This document shows, one piece after another, positions 1 to 7,500 of a DNA stretch of 64,000 nucleotides. A program made the translations under genes and the position numbers. The stretch is from Lewinellaceae bacterium. Lineage in GTDB: Bacteria; Bacteroidota; Bacteroidia; Chitinophagales; Saprospiraceae. The stretch spans positions 186,001 to 250,000 of the forward strand of contig JACJYG010000009.1 of the NCBI GenBank assembly GCA_020636215.1, given 5' to 3'. The number at the start of each line of letters is the position of its first letter. Position 1 is the first letter of the stretch. Under the pieces are notes generated by a model, which saw nothing but the letters and a program-made list of their open reading frames with translations, was not told the DNA's origin and did no database searches.

Positions 1-1
1 G

Positions 2-859
2 AACCCTTATCAGGGTTGTGAACACGGCTGTATTTATTGTTATGCCCGCAACACCCATAATTACTGGGGCTACAGCGCCGGACTGGACTTTGAGCAGAAA
101 ATCCTGGTGAAAGAAGATGCCCCGCGTCTGCTGGAAGAGCAACTCAAAAAGAAAAACTGGCAGCCGGAGCCCATTATGCTATCCGGCAATACCGATTGCT
201 ACCAGCCTATCGAACGGGAACTCGAGATCACAAGGGAAATCCTGAAAGTACTATGGAAATACCGCCATCCGGTGGGTATCATCACCAAAAACAGCCTCAT
301 TCTCCGGGACCTTGATATCCTGAAGCCTATGGCCGAAAAACAGTTGGTGCGCACGTCCATTTCCGTTACCACTCTGGACGAAAGTTTGCGGCACCAATTG
401 GAGCCACGTACCGCTTCCGTGCATAGCCGGCTGAAGACCATTCAAACCCTGGCTGAGAACGGAATTCCGGTGAATGTAATGCTGGCGCCCATCATTCCTG
501 GGCTTAATGATCATGAGATCATGAAAATGGCGGAAACCGTTGCCGGCCTGGGCGCAATGTCTATCGCTTATACCCTGGTGCGCCTCAATGGCGATGTGGC
601 GGAATTATTCGAAGACTGGATTCGAAGAAACTTGCCGGATCGGGCAGAAAGGGTCTTAAACCGTATCCGGGATTGCCATAGCGGACAGCTCAATGATAGC
701 CGTTTTGGTACTCGCATGCGCGGCGAAGGGCAGATTGCAGATATCGTCGCCCAACAGATTAAACTGGCCCGGCAAAAATATTTCGTGGATAGGGCCAAAC
801 CGGAATATGACCTCACGCTATTCGAACAAGCCCGTAACCCCCAGTTAAAACTTTTTTAA
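2..859 (+). CDS. Radical SAM protein, PA0069/SplB-like (5' end missing)
   Basis: The reading frame is open from the first bases of the window, so the gene starts upstream. The visible part opens with NPYQGCEHGCIYCYARN, whose CxxxCxxC binds the [4Fe-4S] cluster of radical SAM enzymes; the spacing and the following Tyr-Ala-Arg match the PA0069/Rv2578c group (COG1533). Later segments such as the ISVTTLD and VNVMLAPIIPGLND stretches are typical of the barrel of this group. The internal GTG at 107 lies after the cluster motif and cannot be the true start. The substrate of this subgroup is not established. A terminator follows at 927-959. Family assignment is firm, function is not. Confidence 0.9.
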   Translation, partial: NPYQGCEHGCIYCYARNTHNYWGYSAGLDFEQKILVKEDAPRLLEEQLKKKNWQPEPIMLSGNTDCYQPIERELEITREILKVLWKYRHPVGIITKNSLILRDLDILKPMAEKQLVRTSISVTTLDESLRHQLEPRTASVHSRLKTIQTLAENGIPVNVMLAPIIPGLNDHEIMKMAETVAGLGAMSIAYTLVRLNGDVAELFEDWIRRNLPDRAERVLNRIRDCHSGQLNDSRFGTRMRGEGQIADIVAQQIKLARQKYFVDRAKPEYDLTLFEQARNPQLKLF

Positions 860-926
860 AGTCAGGGTAACCTTTTGCCCGACTTGCAAATCTATAAAGT
901 GTCATTAAGTAGCCATAGTACTTTTG

Positions 927-959
927 AAAAAGGCTCAGCCGGGAGGTTGGGCCTTTTTT
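927..959 (+). terminator. Rho-independent terminator of the radical SAM gene
   Basis: Eleven-pair stem (927-937 with 948-958, one G-U pair), ten-base loop and a run of T. It lies about 70 bases after the stop codon. The insertion sequence at 970-2435 landed directly behind it. Confidence 0.8.
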
Positions 960-960
960 A

Positions 961-969
961 CTTTTTGCT
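961..969. repeat. Target site duplication, left copy
   Basis: The nine bases CTTTTTGCT directly abut the left end of the insertion sequence and recur exactly at 2436-2444. Confidence 0.93.
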
Positions 970-993
970 GGGCGCAGTTGTGATTTGTCCCCC
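970..993 (+). repeat. Left terminal inverted repeat of the IS
   Basis: 24 bases, starting GGGCGCAG and ending in five C. It is the exact reverse complement of 2412-2435. Confidence 0.95.
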
Positions 994-1054
994 GGCTTGA
1001 AATAGAAAAGGTGGCGAGGATTGAGCATCTTTAGGGTGCTTAAACCAAAAAAAA

Positions 1055-2401
1055 ATGTCGCACCTCACCACCCTTTCAAAGATACAGAAGTTCATTGAAG
1101 AAAACGTCATCGGCCAGCTAAAGGCATGGGCGCAATTGTTAAGAGCAGGGCATCTGTACGCCTACGAAACGGAAGCTCTTGGCTGTATCCATGGGCTTTA
1201 CGATTTTATCAGCGAGCAGCTGCTACCGGAGGCAGCCCTTCAAATTGCTGATCAACTGGTGGATCAAGGCCGGGCGTCAGGCGGGCGCAAGATTGAAGTA
1301 CGGCCCTTTAAGCTGCGAATAGCCACTGGCCAGCAGCTTGAAGTTCAAAGCCCTTATGTCAAGCAGCCGGGAAAAGGCTGGAATGGGCCTCGGCAATTAC
1401 TGGCTGTCCACTGGAATATCATCGATGGGGCCAGCCCGGCATTATATGACAGAGTCGGCTATTGCGCTGCATTAGGGCCCTCGTACGAGATGGCCCACCA
1501 GACGCTGGGCAAATTTGGCGTACAGCTATGCCTTAGCTCCGTGCGCGATATTACCAACCGCCTGGCGAACCATTGTTTTGAATCGGGCGAAGAAAATGTA
1601 ATCGCCAGGCCAGGCGAGACACTAGAGGGTAAGCGGGTAGTGATCTCCATAGACGGAGGCCGGACGCGAACCCGAAGCTATGATGACAACTATAACGATT
1701 CGGGGAATGCCACTTACCAAACAGCCTGGTGTGAGCCGAAGCTATTCGTCATCGATGTGCTGGATGAAAAAGGGCAGCCAGAGCGCCACGAATTACCCAT
1801 TTATGGGTGCCGCTTTGCCGAAGCTGATGTGCTGGCTTTGCTGGAACGCTATCTGAAGCGGCTCCATATAGCGAAAGCCAAACAGGTACAGATTATAGCA
1901 GATGGCGCTCCCTGGATATGGAATAATGTTAAGCAAGTGCTGTTGAGCCTGGAAGTACCGCCAGGGCGCATTGTGGAAACGCTCGACTATTATCATGCCT
2001 CGCAATATGTCCATGGCCTGGTGGAGCAAATGCCCCAACGGGTGGGCAAAACGCAGCGCAATGCGTATTTGCAGCAGTTCAAGGGCTGGCTGTGGAACGG
2101 GAACGCCGGGCTTATCGCCGAAACTTGCCGGGCTGTGTTCAAACGGCCCGGAAAAATCGTCAACCGGTGGCTGAATTACCTGGAAAAGCACCAGGACAAA
2201 ACCCGGTATGCGGAATTTGAACAGGCCAAACTGATGTGCGGCAGTGGCATCATCGAATCGGCTATCCGCCGCGTCATCAACCTGCGCTTCAAGAATGCTT
2301 CGACATTCTGGGACAAACAGGTGGTGGAAAAGCTATATTTTCTGCGGGCGGCGCTACTGGCTAAACGATGGGATATTGTCATGGAAAACCTCACAAAATA
2401 A
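1055..2401 (+). CDS. DDE transposase, ISKra4-like
   Basis: A 448-residue transposase filling the insertion sequence. Visible family marks are VVISIDGGRTRTR near residue 195 (first catalytic Asp), a WCEPKLFVI segment, IIADGAPWIWN near 280 (second Asp), ETLDYYHASQYV near 310, and CGSGIIESAIRRVINLRF near 395, which carries the expected catalytic Glu. This order (DGGR, EPK, DGA-WIW, D-YH, ESA) is that of ISKra4-group transposases. The start is the ATG behind an A-rich stretch, about 60 bases inside the left terminal repeat. The frame is intact from start to stop, with no frameshift or internal stop, so the enzyme is probably active. Transposase identity is firm; the family name is from memory of motif patterns. 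Confidence 0.92.
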   Translation: MSHLTTLSKIQKFIEENVIGQLKAWAQLLRAGHLYAYETEALGCIHGLYDFISEQLLPEAALQIADQLVDQGRASGGRKIEVRPFKLRIATGQQLEVQSPYVKQPGKGWNGPRQLLAVHWNIIDGASPALYDRVGYCAALGPSYEMAHQTLGKFGVQLCLSSVRDITNRLANHCFESGEENVIARPGETLEGKRVVISIDGGRTRTRSYDDNYNDSGNATYQTAWCEPKLFVIDVLDEKGQPERHELPIYGCRFAEADVLALLERYLKRLHIAKAKQVQIIADGAPWIWNNVKQVLLSLEVPPGRIVETLDYYHASQYVHGLVEQMPQRVGKTQRNAYLQQFKGWLWNGNAGLIAETCRAVFKRPGKIVNRWLNYLEKHQDKTRYAEFEQAKLMCGSGIIESAIRRVINLRFKNASTFWDKQVVEKLYFLRAALLAKRWDIVMENLTK

Positions 2402-2411
2402 AATTGATCCA

Positions 2412-2435
2412 GGGGGACAAATCACAACTGCGCCC
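2412..2435 (-). repeat. Right terminal inverted repeat of the IS
   Basis: 24 bases, exact reverse complement of 970-993. It lies ten bases after the transposase stop codon. Confidence 0.95.
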
Positions 2436-2444
2436 CTTTTTGCT
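2436..2444. repeat. Target site duplication, right copy
   Basis: The nine bases CTTTTTGCT repeat 961-969 exactly and mark the insertion point. Confidence 0.93.
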
Positions 2445-2523
2445 CTAATTGAAAAAAAACTTAATTTTTCCAACGTTTTACAGATAGTACCCGTCTTTTC
2501 ATCAAATACCGCACTACGGAGCT

Positions 2524-3108
2524 ATGCTATCAAACCATGCCGGGCTGGCCATTAATACCGTGGAGACAGAACGCAATACCGGGCCTTTGTCATTACATGG
2601 CATCATTGATGCCTGTATAAGAGGGGAACGGCAGGCGCAACATCAGCTGTACCAACAGTTTTTTAATTCGCTCTTTGCCATTTGCCTCCGCTATGCTTCT
2701 GATCACGACGAAGCCAGGAGCCTGGTTAACCAGGCCTTCCTCAAAGCCTTTCAGGCCTTAGAGCAGTGTAAGGACGTGCAGGCTTTTCCCGCCTGGATCA
2801 ACCGCATTGCCGTTAATACTTGCCTGGACCATATCCGGAAGTTGAAATCAAAGCAGACTATGGCTCTCGAGGATGCTCCGGAACCTGCCATTCCCTCCTC
2901 TGCCCTGGATAAGTTGGAAGCGGAAGACCTCCTGAAATTGGTCCAGCAGCTGCCTCCTTTGAACCGGGCTGTTTTTTCTCTTTATGTAGTCGAGGGCTAC
3001 AAACACGAAGAGATCGCCCAGGAATTGGGTATGAGCGTAGGTACTTCCCGCTGGCATCTCTCTACAGCGAAGAAGGCATTGAAAAATTTACTCCAAAATT
3101 ATTATTAG
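2524..3108 (+). CDS. ECF-type RNA polymerase sigma factor
   Basis: A 194-residue sigma-70 family protein of the short extracytoplasmic-function type. Region 2 (about residues 28-95) shows LYQQFFNSLFAICLRY, the DEARSLVNQAFLKAF helix and the AFPAWINRIAVNTCLDHIRK segment. Region 4 (about 130-190) shows LPPLNRAVFSLYVVEGYKHE and EIAQELGMSVGTSRWHLSTA, a helix-turn-helix for the -35-type element. The ATG at 2524 is the only suitable start. Its stop lies 7 bases before the next gene, so the two are almost surely co-transcribed. In Bacteroidota such sigma factors are usually paired with an anti-sigma factor; here the partner position holds the membrane/barrel protein at 3116. Confidence 0.93.
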   Translation: MLSNHAGLAINTVETERNTGPLSLHGIIDACIRGERQAQHQLYQQFFNSLFAICLRYASDHDEARSLVNQAFLKAFQALEQCKDVQAFPAWINRIAVNTCLDHIRKLKSKQTMALEDAPEPAIPSSALDKLEAEDLLKLVQQLPPLNRAVFSLYVVEGYKHEEIAQELGMSVGTSRWHLSTAKKALKNLLQNYY

Positions 3109-3115
3109 CAATAGA

Positions 3116-4516
3116 ATGAGCCACCACGATAAATTTTGGGAAAAATTTGGCAGCAAGGCACGGCAACACATTCCGGAAGCCTACTCACCTGCCGATTGGG
3201 CAGCAATGGAACAGTTACTGGATGGAACACCTCCTTTGGCGCCTGCGAAAAAAGGTAATACCGCCCGGCTCATGGCCTTACTCCTGCTACTGATTGCCCT
3301 GGCCTATCTGATCACCGGCGATTTCACTGGCAATAAAGCGATCCCAGGCAGCGGGCAAAATGATGCGAATCTGGCCTCCGGGGCCATAGTTTCCAATCTT
3401 CCACAAGAGAATAGGCCTGTATCAACGCATGTAAACATCGAAGAAAGTAGTGTTCAAACATCGAAAAAAGAAAAAAGCCGCCTTTCAATTGCCGGCGCCG
3501 GGGTTGGAGTAGGAGAGGGGCTATCTGGAAAAACGCTGCCCTCTGCAGCCCCTAATAGCGCAGGCCGTACTTTGGCAGAAAAAACACTAAATCAAAATCA
3601 AATTGCCCAGGCTCCAGCGGGACCGTCCGTCGCCGCACAGTCCCAAAATAAACAGAGCAGCTATACCATGGCGTCAGAGGCAATAGTGGATATACCCTCA
3701 GCTCCTGCTTCCGAAACGCTGCATGCCGCCATTTCTGAAAGCCAGGAAGCGGAACCGGCCGTCCAGGACCGAAAAGCCAGCCCCATCGCTTCGTTGGATG
3801 TAGCAGCGTTTCTGCCCATGGAGAAGCTTCGCCTCGTATCTGGAACCTTTTCTGCACAAGAAGTTGTGCCTGCTCCGTCCCTAAAACCCGGCCGGGAGTG
3901 GTACGCCGGATTATTACTTGGTGTGACCAGTACGGCCACTGATTATCAGGATATTCAATTCTCCCTTATGCCGCTTCCCGGGTTGTTTGGGGGCGTCCGC
4001 TTAAATGAAAAATGGAGTATCCAGGCGGAATTACACGCCAAATACGTTAATAACTACAACCTGGCTTATTCGGTAGAAAGTTTCCTGTATGACAGCGCGA
4101 ATAATTTGAATGTCATCCAACAGGAATTTACAATGAAAGCCTACGGCGCGCTGGAAATGCCGCTTGTCGCCAAACGCCGCATCAACCCCAGGCTGGCGCT
4201 GCTGGGTGGAATAAGGCCATCCCTGATCTTTGAGGATAAGGACGGCCTAAACCTAAGCCGATCGGCAAGAGAAGACTTCAGCACAGGCGTTACCCCCAAT
4301 GCATCTGAGTCCAATTCAAATTTTTCCGGCCAGAGTATCCGGCATAGTGACCTTGGCCTTATTCTCGGCCTGGAATGGGCTTTCCATCCACAGTGGTCCC
4401 TTGACCTCCGGTACAACCAGGGAACTCGCGACCTGAGCCCCAATAACTTATACAACAGCTCGGCTATTCATCTCAACTCCGACCTTCAACTAACGCTGAG
4501 AAAACGACTTTGGTAA
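3116..4516 (+). CDS. Inner-membrane-tethered protein with outer-membrane barrel-like C-terminus
   Basis: A 466-residue protein starting 7 bases after the sigma factor gene. Residues 1-55 are hydrophilic (FWEKFGSKARQHIPEAYSPADW), resembling the cytoplasmic start of anti-sigma-type proteins. One strong membrane helix follows (MALLLLLIALAYLITGDF, about 58-76). A long Ser/Ala/Pro/Gln-rich linker spans about 80-255. The last ~200 residues (from WYAGLLLGVTSTATDY) alternate in the way of a PorT/OmpA-like beta barrel, with GVRLNEKWSIQAELHAKY, LGLILGLEWAF and a final LTLRKRLW. There is no cleavable signal peptide. The family reading (cytoplasmic tail, tether, periplasmic linker, barrel) is an inference. 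A sigma-factor-binding role for the N-terminus is suggested only by its position. Confidence 0.72.
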   Translation: MSHHDKFWEKFGSKARQHIPEAYSPADWAAMEQLLDGTPPLAPAKKGNTARLMALLLLLIALAYLITGDFTGNKAIPGSGQNDANLASGAIVSNLPQENRPVSTHVNIEESSVQTSKKEKSRLSIAGAGVGVGEGLSGKTLPSAAPNSAGRTLAEKTLNQNQIAQAPAGPSVAAQSQNKQSSYTMASEAIVDIPSAPASETLHAAISESQEAEPAVQDRKASPIASLDVAAFLPMEKLRLVSGTFSAQEVVPAPSLKPGREWYAGLLLGVTSTATDYQDIQFSLMPLPGLFGGVRLNEKWSIQAELHAKYVNNYNLAYSVESFLYDSANNLNVIQQEFTMKAYGALEMPLVAKRRINPRLALLGGIRPSLIFEDKDGLNLSRSAREDFSTGVTPNASESNSNFSGQSIRHSDLGLILGLEWAFHPQWSLDLRYNQGTRDLSPNNLYNSSAIHLNSDLQLTLRKRLW

Positions 4517-4586
4517 GTAAGCGCCAGCGGGCAGGCGAACCTGATTATTTCCAGGTACGTCCACCCGCTGATGCCTCAGCCGTTCT

Positions 4587-7500
4587 CTATTGTTTTAGAA
4601 AACGCACCGTTTTTATCGAGCTACCAGTATAGCACCGAAGCATATAAAAGCCAGGTTGCAAAGCAGCCACATCCAGCTCCAGTTGCTGGCTTCCCGTTTC
4701 TACTTCAAGGCTGCGGCTAAGTATGATTCTGCCCGCCTGATCCATTACCTCCAGCCTTCCGCTTTCAGAACGGCCCATCTTGGGCTGGTAAATACTAACG
4801 GCCAGCGTTTGGGCGGCAGGTACCGGCCAGAGTTTTACGCCCAGTTCCTCTGGCGTATTTTCCGGAATGGAGAAGGTGCTCGGATTACTGCCTGGCGCTT
4901 GTTCTTTAACTATCGCTACATAGTTATCAGACAAGTCGAAACAATCATCGCTCAGGCTCGCCAGGGAAGCTGTGTCCCCAACCATGGCGGTCAAGGCGCC
5001 GGTGTATGCCAGGCCCCATACGCGATTGGGAGCAGTCCCTGAATTTTCGAAATTATACACATCTTCATTCAGGATCGCTACAATGATATTGTTGGTATCG
5101 GTAAGAAGATAGACGAACCGGCTGTTGCTTACATCTGTACTGTCAAAATGGACCCAGTCCGTAAACCCATCGGCAGGGGTTACTACCACGAGGGTATCCC
5201 CGTCTTCTGTACTCACCCGGCCTCCATTGGGTACATCCTGGTTGACGGTGACAAAATTTTCAGAAAGCCCGTAACAGCCGCTGGCTAAAGCCACCAGGTT
5301 GGCCGTATCACCAGGCATGGCCAGTAAGTCGCCGGAATAGGCCAGGCCCCAAACGCGGGTGATGCCTGCACCCAGGCCTTCAAAGTTGGTAGGATCTGTG
5401 CCGCCATTCGTGCCAATCACAATATTGCTGGTATCGGTGAGAAGCAGCGCGTAATTGGCTCCAATGACGCCGTAGTTCTCGAAGTAGAGCACATCCGGAT
5501 TGCCGTCACCCGGGCATACATAGGTTACAGTTTCCTGATCCGTAGTCCGGATCAACCCTCCGGCTACTTCCTCCTGATTCACTGTAATGAAGTTATCGGA
5601 CAGGTCGTAACACTCATCCGACAATATGGCTACAGAAGCCGTGTCGCCTATCGTCGCCGTAATGGTGCCGGTATAGGCCATTCCCCATACGCGTATCGTT
5701 CCCAGGCCGGCTCCGTTAAACCCGGACAAGTCAGCGCTGGGTGGGTACAGAATAACATTATTAGTATCCGTCACGACGTAGGCAAACAGGCTGTTGACTA
5801 CTCCAATGCTGTCAAAGCGAATGATATCCGCCAGGTTACTGCTGGTACAGGCATTGATCACCGTGGAGCTGTCCGCTGTACTAACGGTACCGCCATCTGG
5901 AATATCCCTGTAAATAGTAAGGAAGTTTGTCGATAGTCCAAAACAACCATCTGATAAGCTGGCCACGGATAAAGTATCGCCTACCATTGCCGTCAATACA
6001 CCATTATAGGATAACCCCCAAACGAGCGAAACCCCGATACTGTCGTCTTCAAAATCTTCAAAATCAACCGTAGGGATAGACAAGATTACGTTATTTGTAT
6101 CGGTGATCAGATAGGTAAAGGCGTCGCCGAGCACCCCGATGCTGTCAAAGCGCACGGTATCCGCCAGGCCATCACCTGGACAGAGATAAACAAACACCTC
6201 GCCTTCTTCTGACCGAACTCGCCCACCAATAGTCTGCTCTTTTATGACTGTGATGAAATTGTCGGAGAGGTCAAAGCAGGCATCGGAAAGGGCTACCGTG
6301 GAAGCGGTGTCTCCAGCCATCGCCGTCAGGCTGCCGGTGTAGGCAAGGCCCCAGATACGCGCCGCTCCTCCGCCTGTTCCCTCGAAATTGATGAAATCAC
6401 TGGAAAGGATTTGCCTAATAACGTTATTCGTATCGGTTACTAGATAGGCATAAAGGCTATTGCTGACGCCCGCACTATCGAGGCGGACCAGGTCGGGCAA
6501 GCCATCACTGACACAGACAGACACCGTATCCTGCCCGCTTTCTGTACTTATCGTTCCACCATTGGGCGCCTCGCGGAAAATAGTGACAAAATTACCGGAA
6601 AGGGCAAAGCAATCGTCGCTTAGTGTCGCACTTGCTGCATCATCCCCCGCCATGGCAGTGAGCATGCCGGTATAGGCAATGCCCCAAACCCGGGAGATTC
6701 CGGTGCTGTCATCTTCAAAGTCAGCGGAGTTTCCGGTGAGGACTTCCAGGATCACATTGTTCGTATCCGTCACCACATAAGCGTAAAGGCTATTGCTGGC
6801 GCCGGAAGCACTAAAGCTGACAATATCTGCCAGGCCGTCCCCTGGGCAGGTGTAAGCCTCCGATGCACCGCTTGTAGTACTGACGGTGCCGCCCATTGGC
6901 TGCTCGTGGAAAACGCTGATAAAGTTGCCGGATAGCGCATAGCACCCGTCTGCCAGGGTAGATGTAGCGGCATTATCGCCAACCATTGCCAACAAATTAC
7001 CATTGTATACCAGCCCCCACACCCTAGAGGTTCCAGCTCCGGAGGCTTCGAAATCAAAACTATCAGCAGATAATATCGCTACTATGACATTGTCTTCACC
7101 GGTTATCAGGTAAGTGAATGTCCCAGCTCCCGTGTTCAGGCTGTCGAAGCGCACTACATCGGCAATGCCATTGCCCGGGCATAGGAATACTTCGGTTTCT
7201 CCATCTTCTGTCTGTACGGTTCCACCTTCAACACCTTCCAGGTTCACGGTAACAAAGTTTTCCGAAAGACTATAGCAACCGTCGGAAAGCATAACCAAAG
7301 AGGCCGTATCACCCACCATCGCTGCCAGGTTGCCGGTATAGGCTAGCCCCCATACTCGAACAATTCCTAATCCAGTGGAATCGAAGTCGTATTGGTCCCC
7401 ATCAACAATATCCAGGATAACATTATTGGTGTCGGTAACTACATAAATATAAGAGCCGGTCGTTATCCCGGTGCTATCCAGGGTAAGTGTGTCCGGCTGG

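Larger units (their letters stand above)
970..2435 (+). mobile_element. Complete insertion sequence, ISKra4-like, 1466 bp
   Basis: The element is bounded by 24-bp terminal inverted repeats (970-993 and 2412-2435) that match perfectly. It is flanked by a perfect 9-bp direct repeat and holds one transposase gene covering most of its length. The ends begin with GGG, which I recall as typical of the ISKra4 family, and the transposase fits the same family. Perfect ends, perfect target duplication and an intact gene indicate a recent and probably still mobile insertion. It entered intergenic DNA between a radical SAM gene and a sigma factor gene, just after a terminator, so it probably broke no gene. 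It may still have changed the spacing to the sigma factor promoter. Confidence 0.93.

Noticed and set aside
4525..4570. Seven-base inverted repeat between the barrel protein gene and the giant gene
   Set aside because: Short arms, 32-base loop and no T tract; too weak to call a terminator.
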